A stretch of DNA of 64,000 bases from the NCBI GenBank assembly GCA_038230515.1, contig JBBRND010000016.1, positions 1 to 64,000 of the forward strand. The letters are read 5' to 3'. A program made the translations under genes and the position numbers. The notes below the pieces were generated by a model. The model did not search any database and had not been told where the DNA came from. It saw nothing but the letters and a program-made list of their open reading frames with translations. Positions 1 through 9,261 of the stretch are shown here, one piece after another. Numbering within the stretch: position 1 is the stretch's first letter; each line of letters opens with the position of its first letter. The stretch comes from JAPLDB01 sp038230515. GTDB taxonomy: Bacteria > Bacteroidota > Bacteroidia > AKYH767-A > 2013-40CM-41-45.

Positions 1-303
1 CTTCGTGGCAATCACTGCAATAAAAAAAAATCCGCTTTCACCGTCCCTTTTTACCAACCCAGTCATGCCAGACACGCCTTTTATCAATTGGTTCCGCGTC
101 AGCGGAATGCCCAGGCAAAATTTTTAAACAGCGTGGGCGGCATAACGAAGCCACACGCCTGTCCCGTTTTTACGGGAGCTTGAGCAATATTTTTCAGTGA
201 ACCACACACCCCGACAGGTAATCTTTCTCCTGTCAGGCAGCATCAAACTAATCCCTCAATCCGTTTAATCACAGTTCAGGCACTTTCAATGTACTGACCT
301 TCA
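1..303. other. Non-coding region with small palindromes
   Basis: I see no gene here. The stretch holds several short perfect inverted repeats, for example TTCCGC/GCGGAA around 92-107 and TCCCGT/ACGGGA around 162-177, plus the larger element at 211-237. This texture matches the 42.8-43.7 kb spacer, so it is probably a repository of REP-like elements. The left window edge prevents saying which gene it follows. Confidence 0.6.
211..237 (-). repeat. REP-like inverted repeat, copy 1
   Basis: CCGACAGG and CCTGTCAGG form a hairpin with a short T-rich loop. Read on the minus strand it nearly matches the element at 43237-43265: both have CCTGACAGGAGAAA followed by ACCTGTC. Two copies 43 kb apart in opposite orientation point to a dispersed element rather than a gene-specific terminator. 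Confidence 0.6.
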
Positions 304-769
304 ATCATTTCTCTCGAACCCCCAACCGTTTCCCGCCCACCTTCAATCGTTTCTCTCGATACCAAAACCATTTCTCTCGATACCCAAACCGTTTCTCTCG
401 ACCCCTAAACCATTTCTCTCGACCCCACCAACCATTTCTCTCGAAGCCCAAATCGTTTCTCTCGACCCAACCAACCATTTCTCTCGACCCCTAAACCATT
501 TCTCTCGATACCCAAACCGTTTCTCTCGACCCACCAACCATTTCTCTCGAAGCCCAAATCGTTTCTCTCGACCACATCAACCATTTCTCTCGAACCATAA
601 ATCGTTTCTCTCGAACCCCCAACCGTTTCCCGCCCAGATTGAACCGCTTCTTCCGAACTAAAAACCGTTTCCCGCCAACCCAAAACCATTTCCCGCCAAC
701 CTTCAATCGTTTCTCTCGAAGCCCAAACCGGTTCCTGCCTACAAAAAAACCATTTCTCTCCAACCTCAA
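304..769. repeat. 21-bp tandem array 1 (22 degenerate units)
   Basis: Twenty-two consecutive units are visible; eighteen are 21 bp and four are 22 bp. The core is CCRTTTCTCTCGA, replaced in some units by CCGTTTCCCGCC, followed by a variable C/A-rich part of about 8 bp (such as CCCCTAAA, AGCCCAA, TACCCAA). Some adjacent unit pairs recur (units 7-8 and 12-13), which suggests block duplication. The plus strand is very poor in G, so the minus strand is G-rich. Several minus-strand frames stay open only because 21 is a multiple of three. I do not call them genes. Confidence 0.9.
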
Positions 770-909
770 TCCATCTATACAGAATCGGTTCCGTGTTTGC
801 AGGTGTTATGCGTTAGCTTCGTGCGCAGCTCACCTGCCACTTCAAGCAACCCAGATGTCAAGTCAATCTTACTTACATTCTTTATCTTCGCCTCCCTATT
901 TCTTCTTTT

Positions 910-3381
910 ATGAAAAAGATAATTGCGCTTGTCCTCGTTAGTTTGTTTCTCTCAAAAATAACATCAGCACAATTCCCCGGTGGCTTTGGTGGCGGAGGCG
1001 GCAGCAGCACCCCAAAGATTTATGACGGAAAAATTTCAGGAACCGTTGTTGAAAAACAATCAGCAAAGCCCATTGAGTTTGCAAACATAGCCCTCTACAG
1101 CGGCAGCAGCGAAAAACCAACTGACGGAACCGTTACCGATGAGAAAGGAAATTGGAAACTCAAAAACCTCAAGAACGGAACCTATAAAGTCACCATCACC
1201 TTCATCGGCTTTCAAACAAAAACTTTTGATTCCCTCGATATCAACGACAAAAAAACTTCTGTTGACCTCGGAAAAATAAACCTTGAAGCTGGAAAAAATC
1301 TCAAACAAGTAGAAGTAACCGAAGAGAAGCCCCTCATAGAAACCAAGATTGACAAACTAATTTACAATGCCGATAAAGACCTCACCAGCAAAGGCGGCAA
1401 TGCAGACGATGTCCTTCGCAAAGTACCAATGGTAACAGTAGATCTTGATGGCAACGTAATGCTCCAGGGCACAAACAATGTAAAAATTCTCATTAACGAT
1501 AAACCCTCCTCCATCATGGCAGGCACAGTAGCCGATGCAATGAAAATGATACCTGCAGATGAAATTGAAAAAGTAGAGGTAATCACAAGCCCTAGCGCGA
1601 AGTATGATGCAGAAGGCACAGGCGGCATCATCAACATTATTACAAAGAAGAAAAACATTGAAGGACTAAGCGGAATGATTAATCTTGGCGTAGGCACTCG
1701 CTCCAGCAATCTATTCAGCAACCTCAATTACCGCAGCGGCCGCTTCGGCACCGGGTTAAATGTAGGCGGCTTTGGCTATCAGGGAAAAGGTAATCTAACT
1801 TCTACACGAATTACAAACGATACCACCTTGAAACAAACAGGTCCCAATACAAATCTTGGCATCGGTCCATTTGTGCAATGGACAACCGATCTCGATCTGA
1901 ACAGTAAAAACAATCTGAGTTCATCGGTTAAGTTTTTTGGCTTCTTTAATACCGTGAAAGGAAACACCCTCAACACAATTAACGATCAGAAATTTTTTGA
2001 TGCAGACAATCATGTCCAGACAAACGGAATAAATTACGATGCCTCGATTGATTACAAAAAAACATTTAAGAAACCCGATCAGGAACTTACAATGTCTGTG
2101 CAACACACCAACAACACACGCACAATTAATTATGACGTCAACCGCACATTCGACTCATCAATTATTCTTACAAGCGATGAAACCAGCAAGAATAATAACG
2201 TAAATCAGGAAACCACCTTTCAAACAGACTACACACATCCATTCTCCAAAAAAATTACACTCGAAGCCGGAGCAAAAGCAATACTTCGTGATGTTACAAG
2301 TGATGCAACCACCAATGTGTCCATTACCGACACCGTAACTCATGTTGCCTCTCCTGACTTGACGACAACAAACAATTTTAATTATTTGCAAAATGTATAT
2401 GCAGGATACACTGTTGGATCTCTCACACTTAAAAAATTCGGATTGAAACTTGGTGCGCGTTACGAACAGACACAAGTAAATGGTGATCAGGGAAACGAGA
2501 CGACTAAGTTTTCAAGCAATTATGATAACTGGATTCCGAGTGCAACAGTCTCCTATCGCAAGGCAGGGAAGTACCAGTATAAATTCAGTTACACACAACG
2601 GATACAGAGACCGAGCATGACGTATCTGAATCCTTACCGCAACACAAGCGATCAGTTAAATATTTCCTATGGCAATCCGAAACTGAATGCAGAAACCAGT
2701 CATGCGTTTGAGTTGGGATATTCTATTTTCAGAAGTTTCGGTTCTATCAACACGAGCATTTATCATCGCTTCACTAACAATGCAATTGAGAAATACAGTT
2801 TCATAAATGGAAGTGTATATGAAACTACCTATGGCAACATCGGAAAAAATTATTCTACCGGAGGAAGCGCAGGGCTGAACGTACTTTACAGGAAATTGAT
2901 CCTATCCCTCAACACAAACCTGTATTACTACGAAGTGAAAAGCGATCAACCCGAATTGAAGCTCACAAACAATGGTGTGAATTACAGCGTGAGTTTATTC
3001 GGCAGCTTAAAGTTTACAGAGCAATGGGGAGTTCAGGCATTCGGAAACTTCAGCGGACCTAAGTACAGCGTACAAGGATATTCCACTTCATTCTTTTATT
3101 ACAACCTCAGCGCACGAAGAGAATTCAAAAACGGAAAAGGTGGAGTAGGATTGGGGCTTGATAATTTTGCAACACCATACTTACATTTCAAAAGCGTTTA
3201 CAAGGGCGATGGCTTCAGCTACAACACCGACAACAAAATATTTTTTCTTGGTGTGCGGGTAAGTTTGGATTACCGATTCGGCAAAATGGAATTCGGAAAT
3301 TCCAAGAAGAAGGGAATCAAGAACGATGATCTCAAACCTGGAGATGAAGGAGGAGTAGAAGGCGGAATGGGAGGGAAGTGA
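910..3381 (+). CDS. TonB-dependent receptor-like outer membrane protein
   Basis: This is an 823-residue outer-membrane beta-barrel protein. A signal peptide of about 20 residues (ending TSAQ) is followed by a Gly/Ser-rich linker, a carboxypeptidase-D regulatory-like beta-sandwich (about 38-120, ISGTVVEKQSAKPIEFANI), a TonB plug-like domain (about 140-235, ending in EGTGGIINIITKK) and a long barrel region rich in alternating aromatics (OMP_b-brl_3 style). The tail is charged and Gly-rich. Such proteins usually handle import or surface assembly in Bacteroidota, and the substrate cannot be read from sequence. It has no SusD partner, so it is probably not a polysaccharide locus. The ATG at 910 is favoured because it opens the signal peptide directly. 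Confidence 0.9.
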   Translation: MKKIIALVLVSLFLSKITSAQFPGGFGGGGGSSTPKIYDGKISGTVVEKQSAKPIEFANIALYSGSSEKPTDGTVTDEKGNWKLKNLKNGTYKVTITFIGFQTKTFDSLDINDKKTSVDLGKINLEAGKNLKQVEVTEEKPLIETKIDKLIYNADKDLTSKGGNADDVLRKVPMVTVDLDGNVMLQGTNNVKILINDKPSSIMAGTVADAMKMIPADEIEKVEVITSPSAKYDAEGTGGIINIITKKKNIEGLSGMINLGVGTRSSNLFSNLNYRSGRFGTGLNVGGFGYQGKGNLTSTRITNDTTLKQTGPNTNLGIGPFVQWTTDLDLNSKNNLSSSVKFFGFFNTVKGNTLNTINDQKFFDADNHVQTNGINYDASIDYKKTFKKPDQELTMSVQHTNNTRTINYDVNRTFDSSIILTSDETSKNNNVNQETTFQTDYTHPFSKKITLEAGAKAILRDVTSDATTNVSITDTVTHVASPDLTTTNNFNYLQNVYAGYTVGSLTLKKFGLKLGARYEQTQVNGDQGNETTKFSSNYDNWIPSATVSYRKAGKYQYKFSYTQRIQRPSMTYLNPYRNTSDQLNISYGNPKLNAETSHAFELGYSIFRSFGSINTSIYHRFTNNAIEKYSFINGSVYETTYGNIGKNYSTGGSAGLNVLYRKLILSLNTNLYYYEVKSDQPELKLTNNGVNYSVSLFGSLKFTEQWGVQAFGNFSGPKYSVQGYSTSFFYYNLSARREFKNGKGGVGLGLDNFATPYLHFKSVYKGDGFSYNTDNKIFFLGVRVSLDYRFGKMEFGNSKKKGIKNDDLKPGDEGGVEGGMGGK

Positions 3382-3441
3382 TTTCGGATTAACCAGCCCA
3401 AGAGCGCTCATCGGCTGTTTCTCATATCTCAAAGCTAACTC

Positions 3442-4098
3442 GTGTATCAAACTCATAAAGAGAAATTATCTATTGCGGGAGTAGAAGTTGAACTTCTGCG
3501 AATCATTAACATTGATGAACTCTATGCACATCTTGTTTCAAAAGGCGAACAGGATGATGATGTAAAGGACGAGCGCATTCCTTATTGGGCTGATCTCTGG
3601 GTTTCGGCTGTCGGGTTGAGTGAGCATCTTGTAAAGACAAAAATTATTTCAGAGAAAACTACAGTTCATGAAATGGGCTGCGGACTTGGGTTGCCGGGCA
3701 TCATTGCAGGAAAGCTTGGCGCGAAAGTTTTATTCAGCGATTATCTTGACGAAGCGCTTGACTTTGCAAAACAAAACTGGAAATTAAATTGCATCTCCAC
3801 TGCCTCTTTTCACAAGATGGACTGGAGAAATCCTGATCCCACTCTTGCTGTTGATTTACTTCTTGCATCTGATATTGCCTATGAGAAGAGATCATTTGAA
3901 TTTCTTCCCGCTGCATTTAAAACGCTGACAAAGCGTGGGGGGAAAATAATTGTAAGCGAGCCCAACCGTTTGTACGCACAGGAATTTTTTGATTCACTTT
4001 CGGTTCAGGGATTTTCGGTTAAGAAATATATTTATGAGGTAACGTTGAATCATCAGCAATCAAGAATAAATGTGTTTGAACTGATTAATCATTTATGA
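3442..4098 (+). CDS. Class I SAM-dependent methyltransferase (METTL21/ETFB-KMT-like)
   Basis: This 218-residue protein has a Rossmann SAM-binding motif (VHEMGCGLGLPGI, about 75-87) preceded by PYWADLW (about 47-53). Both are typical of the Methyltransf_16 group, which includes protein-lysine methyltransferases such as ETFB-KMT. An acidic loop (FSDYLDEAL) follows and should contact the ribose. It has no signal peptide, so it is cytosolic. The start is GTG at 3442; no ATG fits upstream. It ends 4 bp before the S4-domain gene, so the two are probably cotranscribed. The substrate is not determined and could be a protein or a small molecule. Confidence 0.8.
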   Translation: MYQTHKEKLSIAGVEVELLRIINIDELYAHLVSKGEQDDDVKDERIPYWADLWVSAVGLSEHLVKTKIISEKTTVHEMGCGLGLPGIIAGKLGAKVLFSDYLDEALDFAKQNWKLNCISTASFHKMDWRNPDPTLAVDLLLASDIAYEKRSFEFLPAAFKTLTKRGGKIIVSEPNRLYAQEFFDSLSVQGFSVKKYIYEVTLNHQQSRINVFELINHL

Positions 4099-4102
4099 CT
4101 CA

Positions 4103-4498
4103 GTGGAAAAAGTTCGCATAGACAAATGGCTTTGGGCAATGCGTCTCTTCAAAACGCGCACACAAGCATCCAAAGCATGTGATCTGAATCGTGTTTCAAT
4201 TTCAGATCAGGTTATAAAACCATCGCGACAAATAAAAGTTGGCGACAGCATTGAAATAAAATGGAGCGGAGGATTAAAGAGAACAATTGAAGTTCTTCAA
4301 CTCACCGAAAAGAGATTGGGTGCAAAACTTGTTGCTGAATATTACAAAGACCACACACCACAAAAAGAAATTGATGATTACAAAGCGCGTGTTGCAAGAG
4401 CAGCCGCTTACCGCGATCCCGGCACCGGAAGACCAACTAAGAAAGATCGTAGAGACATGGATGACTTCTTAGATGCCGTGGATGATTTGTTTGAATGA
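4103..4498 (+). CDS. S4-domain RNA-binding protein (Hsp15-like)
   Basis: This is a 131-residue protein with an N-terminal S4 fold (VRIDKWLWAMRLFKTRTQA, about 3-60) and a basic C-terminal tail with GRPTKKDRRDMDDF. Length and motif match the Hsp15/YrfH family, which binds 50S subunits carrying stalled nascent chains and helps recycle them. Translation starts at GTG 4103, only 4 bp after the methyltransferase stop, which suggests translational coupling. The acidic C-terminus (DDFLDAVDDLFE) is common in Bacteroidota homologues. The ribosome-rescue role comes from family knowledge and is not shown by the context. Confidence 0.85.
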   Translation: MEKVRIDKWLWAMRLFKTRTQASKACDLNRVSISDQVIKPSRQIKVGDSIEIKWSGGLKRTIEVLQLTEKRLGAKLVAEYYKDHTPQKEIDDYKARVARAAAYRDPGTGRPTKKDRRDMDDFLDAVDDLFE

Positions 4499-4500
4499 AC

Positions 4501-5655
4501 TTAGTGAATCGTGTGGAACAATCTTCCCCAACGAATCTTCGAGAAGAAACTTCCGTTGGTATCCCAACTCATCCAAATGAAAACGGCTTTACCAACAATA
4601 TGATTTTCGGGAACAAAACCCCAGAAACGTGAGTCAGCAGAGTTGTGACGGTTATCACCCATCATGAAATAGTAATCCATCTTGAACGTGTATTCAGTTG
4701 TCTCTTGTCCGTTGATGAAAATTTTTCCGTCTCGTTCTTCTAATTTATTGTTCTCGTATTCACCAATTGCTTTTCTGTAAACAGCAATGTTCATTGAGTC
4801 GAGTTTTATCGTTGCACCTTTTTTAGGAATCCAAAGCGGACCGAAGTTGTCTGCATTCCAGCCGAATCTTCTGTCGAAAGGGAAAATATAATCTTCAAAA
4901 TTTCCCTTAGGGTCAATCATTGGATCAATGCCTTTCACATTATTCAAGTTGTGAAGTTTGTCGACTCCTTCTTTCGTCAGGTTGAAAGCATAGTCACCCT
5001 GGTCGGAAGTGGGACCTCCCTCGCGAATATCCATCTTCTCTAATATAGCAGGGTTGAAACCATTTCCATCTGTCTTTACATGATAGGTGAATTGTGAATG
5101 TTCAGGAAATTCAGTTTGCTTCCCATTTATGAAAACATTTCTGTCAACAATATTTATTGAATCACCGGCAATTCCGATGCAGCGCTTGATGTAATTTTCT
5201 TTTTTGTCAACCGGGCGACCTTCATTTTCTGCAGGCCAGTTGAAAACCACTACATCATTATTTTTAATACTGCCGAATCCCCACAGGCGATGGTAGCCAA
5301 CTTTTATCCATTCGAGATATGACTTGCCACCAATCAATGGCATTGTGTGATGTGCAAACGGGAATGAAAGCGGAGTCATTGGGACGCGAGCACCGTAACT
5401 CACTTTACTCACAAAAAGAAAATCTCCAACAAGCAATGATTTCTCCATTGAAGGAGTTGGTATTGTATATGCTTCAATAAAAAAAGTGCGGATAATAGTT
5501 GCAGCAATGACTGCGAAGATGATTGCATCAACCCACTCGCGCGTAGCCGACTTGCGCTGACCGGGTCTTGTTTTTAATAAGAACCAGACACCGACAGTAA
5601 AAATTCCGAAGATGATGTCTTTGATAAGATCCCAGTTGATTCTAAAGCGTTTCAT
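4501..5655 (-). CDS. lepB: Signal peptidase I
   Basis: This 384-residue inner-membrane serine protease cleaves Sec/Tat signal peptides. Two hydrophobic segments (about 12-27 and 43-62) precede the catalytic serine in PTPSMEKS (S69). The catalytic lysine lies in NYIKRCIG (K157), and the C-terminal box GDNRHNSADSRFWGF lies near 335-350. Both residues of the Ser/Lys dyad are present. The protein is longer than E. coli LepB (324) because of inserts between the boxes, as is usual in Bacteroidota. It lies downstream of dapB on the same strand, 168 bp away. Many Sec-exported T9SS cargo proteins in this window would be its substrates. Confidence 0.95.
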   Translation of the reverse strand: MKRFRINWDLIKDIIFGIFTVGVWFLLKTRPGQRKSATREWVDAIIFAVIAATIIRTFFIEAYTIPTPSMEKSLLVGDFLFVSKVSYGARVPMTPLSFPFAHHTMPLIGGKSYLEWIKVGYHRLWGFGSIKNNDVVVFNWPAENEGRPVDKKENYIKRCIGIAGDSINIVDRNVFINGKQTEFPEHSQFTYHVKTDGNGFNPAILEKMDIREGGPTSDQGDYAFNLTKEGVDKLHNLNNVKGIDPMIDPKGNFEDYIFPFDRRFGWNADNFGPLWIPKKGATIKLDSMNIAVYRKAIGEYENNKLEERDGKIFINGQETTEYTFKMDYYFMMGDNRHNSADSRFWGFVPENHIVGKAVFIWMSWDTNGSFFSKIRWGRLFHTIH

Positions 5656-5823
5656 AATTTAATTTTAAATTGAATTGTTATTCGAATTGCAAAACATTAC
5701 GAATTTGCGAATCGTGTGATAATTCATTTGTAAATTCGCAATCATTAGTTATTCGCAAAATAGGTTTGCAATATTAGTTTAGTAAGTTGATGTTAACTAT
5801 TAACGAGTCGTTAAATACGTTCG

Positions 5824-6570
5824 TTACAATTGAAGAAGATCCTTCATTCCGTACACACCTTTCTTTCCGATTAGCCACTCTGCAGCCAGAACTGCACCTT
5901 TAGCAAAACCGTTTCTTCCTTTCGCTTCGTGTATCAGTTGAATGCAATCATCTTCGCTTTCATAATTTACCTCATGCAGGCCGGCTGCATCACCGATGCG
6001 TAGTGAGTTTACGGGAAGTATGGAATAATCTGATGCTTCTGTGTCGGTCATTAATTTTCCTTCGTGATAACCTTCCCATTTCTTCAATCGTGAAATATTT
6101 TTCAGAAGATCATTCGCAAGCGCAACACCTGTTCCGCTTGGTGCATCTTTCTTTTGAGTGTGGTGAGTTTCATTAATCCAGATTTCGTTGTACTGTGGAA
6201 ATCGTTCCATCATCTTCGCCATTTGCTTATTGATTTCAAAAAATAAATTTACTCCAATGCTGAAATTAGGTGCATGAAAGAAAGACTGGCTTTTCTGAAT
6301 ACAAATTTTTTTTGCTTCGTCCAGCTTTTCATTCCAACCTGTAGTGCCACATACTACAGGCGTGTTTGCTTCAAAACATTTCATCACATTTCCAAAGGCA
6401 GCATCCGGTTGAGAGAACTCAATTGCAACATCTGCTTTTGAAAGATTCGCAATGGTGAAATCAGAAAGATTGTTTTCTGAAATTTTTAAAACAACTTCAT
6501 GATTTTTGTTCAACGCAATTTGCTCAATTGCTTTCCCCATTTTGCCGTAGCCGATCAATGCGATTTTCAT
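5824..6570 (-). CDS. dapB: 4-hydroxy-tetrahydrodipicolinate reductase
   Basis: This 248-residue cytosolic enzyme of lysine and diaminopimelate synthesis reduces the product of DapA using NAD(P)H. The N-terminal dinucleotide motif is ALIGYGKMGKAI (4-15). A GTTGW motif lies at 75-79, and the active-site signature THHTQKKDAPSGTG lies at 135-148, with the expected His and Lys residues. It is slightly shorter than the E. coli enzyme, as in other Bacteroidota. It precedes lepB on the same strand; the intervening 168 bp holds AT-rich imperfect repeats based on ATTCGCAA. Confidence 0.95.
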   Translation of the reverse strand: MKIALIGYGKMGKAIEQIALNKNHEVVLKISENNLSDFTIANLSKADVAIEFSQPDAAFGNVMKCFEANTPVVCGTTGWNEKLDEAKKICIQKSQSFFHAPNFSIGVNLFFEINKQMAKMMERFPQYNEIWINETHHTQKKDAPSGTGVALANDLLKNISRLKKWEGYHEGKLMTDTEASDYSILPVNSLRIGDAAGLHEVNYESEDDCIQLIHEAKGRNGFAKGAVLAAEWLIGKKGVYGMKDLLQL

Positions 6571-6660
6571 GATTGAAAAAGAAGCCGCAAGGTGTGCAAT
6601 AAGAAGTGTGAGGAAAGAAAACTAAGTGTAAAGTTTTGAACGGAGAAGAAGTAAAAACTC

Positions 6661-7623
6661 TCACGCCATCCTCCAATTGCCTTCCAGCTTAAAGCCATTG
6701 AGAAAATCTTTAATGCTCATTTTGCTTCTGCCGGAAACGTGAATGTCATTGATGCTGATGAGTCCATCCTTTACATAGACTTTCAAAAAGCTTTTATGAT
6801 CGGTGAAAAGTGTGCCGAATTCTTCCGTGTGCTCTTTGAATTCAACATCCACAGAATAAATTTTTATCATCAAGCTTAAAAAATTTTCTGAAAGATCAAG
6901 CTCTGCATGTGCGCCCGGCTCAGGAGTGAGTGCGCGGATGAAGTTGCGGATCTCGTCCGGACGTTTGCTGAAATCAATCTTGGTATTCTTGCGAGTGAGC
7001 TTTGGTGCGGGATGCAAGTCACCATGTACTAGTTTGTCCTGTTCTTTCAGGTTGTATTCTTTTTTGAATATGGAATTGGTTGTCTTTACTACAAGTTCTG
7101 CACCGAGTATTTTCAGGTGGTCGTGCAATGTTTCCACAGTATCGCTTTCGTTGATGGGGATTTTTTCCTGCATGATAATACTTCCGGTATCAATTTCATG
7201 ACGGAGAAAAAAAGTTGTTACTCCTGTTTCTTTTTCTCCGTTAATGATTGCCCAGTTGATGGGAGCGGCTCCCCGATACTGCGGCAACAGCGATGCATGT
7301 AAATTAAACGTACCCAGTTTTGGAAGCTTCCAAACCTCTTCAGGCATCATGCGGAAGGCAACTACAATTTGTAAATCAGGATTGAGTTGTTTTAATTCTG
7401 CAATGAACGATTCATCTTTCAGGTTTACGGGCTGAAGAATTTTCAGATTATTTTTTTCTGCAAAATTTTTTACGGCACTTGTGTTCATCTTCTGCCCACG
7501 ACCTGCGGGCTTATCTGGAGCAGTAACTACAGCAAGAATATTAAAATGATTTTGAACAAGCCGCTCAAGAGATGCGACTGCAAATCCAGGTGTTCCATAG
7601 AAAATAATTCCGGGTGTAGCCAT
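6661..7623 (-). CDS. fmt: Methionyl-tRNA formyltransferase
   Basis: This enzyme formylates the methionine on initiator tRNA using 10-formyl-THF. The N-terminal formyl-transferase domain begins IIFYGTPGFAVASLERL. The catalytic signature NLHASLLPQYRGAAPINW contains the expected Asn and His, and the C-terminal tRNA-binding domain occupies roughly the last 110 residues. I start it at ATG 7623 (MATPGII) rather than the upstream ATG at 7668, because the fold begins at once and the extra 15 residues have no counterpart in the family. Its stop lies 91 bp from the dapB start on the same strand. Confidence 0.93.
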   Translation of the reverse strand: MATPGIIFYGTPGFAVASLERLVQNHFNILAVVTAPDKPAGRGQKMNTSAVKNFAEKNNLKILQPVNLKDESFIAELKQLNPDLQIVVAFRMMPEEVWKLPKLGTFNLHASLLPQYRGAAPINWAIINGEKETGVTTFFLRHEIDTGSIIMQEKIPINESDTVETLHDHLKILGAELVVKTTNSIFKKEYNLKEQDKLVHGDLHPAPKLTRKNTKIDFSKRPDEIRNFIRALTPEPGAHAELDLSENFLSLMIKIYSVDVEFKEHTEEFGTLFTDHKSFLKVYVKDGLISINDIHVSGRSKMSIKDFLNGFKLEGNWRMA

Positions 7624-7688
7624 GAAAAAAAATTTCTGCTTAGGAATTAACGTTGCGAATGTATGCAATGAAACTAATCAACCCTGCA

Positions 7689-9020
7689 TCAGATGCGGAT
7701 TTTTGTCCACCGCAAACTTTTCAGGAAGAGGTAAGAAACGCTTCCTGTAAAAATCCAGTAGATGGATTCAGCCAGCCACGCCACTTCTACTCCCATGTTT
7801 AATTTGAAAATTACGAGTACGAGATAGAACATGTAAAGCAGGATGGCTGCAATCTCAATGTAGAGCGCGGTGCGGGTAGCACCTGTTCCGCTTACGGAAC
7901 TGATGCACACAATTGCCATCGGAAAAAGAAGCATTGCAATGCATACCATAATCAACGATCTGTAACTGTCCCTTATCAGTATTTGATCGGAAGTAAAAAT
8001 GTTCATCACCTGATTCGGAAAAAGCAAGCTGAGCGCAACCATTACCGATGAAATAATTGTCGCCATCAGGATGATGCGTTTTATCAGCTTCATTACTTCA
8101 GATTGCCTTCCCTGACCTATTAAGTTACTCACCATGCTGTTTGCTGCCATGCTGAAACCCCAGATGGGCGTCATTTCCAGCATGTAGATGCTGCGCGTAA
8201 TGTTTGAAATTGCCAGCGCATGTTTTCCCATCTTTTCCACGAAAATAAAAAAGATGAACCATGCTCCCATTGATATAAAATTCTGCAATACGAGTGGCGC
8301 GGAGAGTTGTACTGTTTTCCCGATAAGTTGTCGGTTAAACGATTCGAATTTGAAAAGCCGAAATTCTTTTATCCCCTGCATCGCGGTAGTGTAGAACAAA
8401 AGAAAAATTAATCCCACCGCTTCGGCAATGCTCGAAGCAAGACCTGCTCCGGCAATTCCCATTTTCGGCAAGCCGAAGTGGCCGAAGATGAGCGCATAGT
8501 CGAGTACAAAGTTTACAATTGCCATCAGTGCTGAATAATATCCATACACTTTGGGTGCTGCAATGCCTACATAGAATGCACGGAAGCCGGTTGCTGCCAT
8601 CACAAAGAAAATTCCGAAGGCGCGGTACTTCAGAAATTCTGTACAAGCATCACGCACTTCGGCATTGCCGACTAACATTCCGAAAATCTGCCTGGAGAAA
8701 AATTCAAGAATAATAAATTGAAGCACTGATAATGCAATGAGAAGAATCAAGCTGTTGTCAAAAATTTCCCCGATGGCTGCATGATTCTTTTCGCCTGCTC
8801 TGCGCGCAATCTGTATCTGCGTGCCGATGCCGAGCGCCACACCAATCATTACCATCACAAAATAAAAAACACCTCCGAGTGCTGATGCGCCAAGTTCTGT
8901 TTCGCCAATTCTTCCGAGGTAAATGGTATCAGTAACATTCAACACAGACACAGCCAAGCTGCCGATAATAATCGGATACGCTACGCGCCATATTTCGCGG
9001 TATGTGGTGTTGACTTGCAA
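7689..9020 (-). CDS. MATE family efflux transporter
   Basis: This is a 443-residue inner-membrane protein with about 12 hydrophobic segments and the MATE features of two related halves, starting YREIWRVAYPIIIGSLAVSV and including ALGIGTQIQIARRAGE in the first half. MATE proteins export cationic drugs, dyes or metabolites in exchange for Na+ or H+. The substrate is unknown here. It ends 66 bp upstream of fmt on the same strand. The 241 bp upstream carries a terminator belonging to the next gene and little else. Confidence 0.9.
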   Translation of the reverse strand: MQVNTTYREIWRVAYPIIIGSLAVSVLNVTDTIYLGRIGETELGASALGGVFYFVMVMIGVALGIGTQIQIARRAGEKNHAAIGEIFDNSLILLIALSVLQFIILEFFSRQIFGMLVGNAEVRDACTEFLKYRAFGIFFVMAATGFRAFYVGIAAPKVYGYYSALMAIVNFVLDYALIFGHFGLPKMGIAGAGLASSIAEAVGLIFLLFYTTAMQGIKEFRLFKFESFNRQLIGKTVQLSAPLVLQNFISMGAWFIFFIFVEKMGKHALAISNITRSIYMLEMTPIWGFSMAANSMVSNLIGQGRQSEVMKLIKRIILMATIISSVMVALSLLFPNQVMNIFTSDQILIRDSYRSLIMVCIAMLLFPMAIVCISSVSGTGATRTALYIEIAAILLYMFYLVLVIFKLNMGVEVAWLAESIYWIFTGSVSYLFLKSLRWTKIRI

Positions 9021-9185
9021 AACTGTTGTTTAAAGTTTAACGTCTAAAGTTTAAAGTTGAAAACCGGAAGAGTGAAGCTGAAAAAAACAACAGCACCGGA
9101 AGAAAGTTTTGCAAAGCAAGGGAAACCCCTAAGAAAAACAAAAAAGTTTAAAAGAGATTTCCTGGTTTTAGTTTTTTAAAAAGAA

Positions 9186-9217
9186 AAAGCCAACGTGTAA
9201 TAGTTCACGTTGGCTTT
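9186..9217 (-). terminator. Rho-independent terminator of the 9262-11037 gene
   Basis: AAAGCCAACGTG (9186-9197) and CACGTTGGCTTT (9206-9217) form a perfect 12-bp stem with an 8-nt loop. On the minus strand a run of T follows directly, so it terminates transcription from the lipoprotein gene at 9262-11037. The A-run on the other side makes it symmetric enough to act both ways. Confidence 0.9.
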
Positions 9218-9261
9218 AACTTAAATAATTTTGGCTTAAGTATCTTTGAGGAAACTAAAAG

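Noticed and set aside
343..769. Long open frames on the minus strand inside array 1 (ERNGLG-type repeats)
   Set aside because: They exist only because the 21-bp period is a multiple of three; several frames are open at once, none has a leader or homologue-like composition.
304..769. CRISPR array
   Set aside because: Units are 21 bp in total with no 25-35-bp repeat and unique spacer, no leader, and no cas genes in the window; the variable part is about 8-11 bp and itself repetitive.
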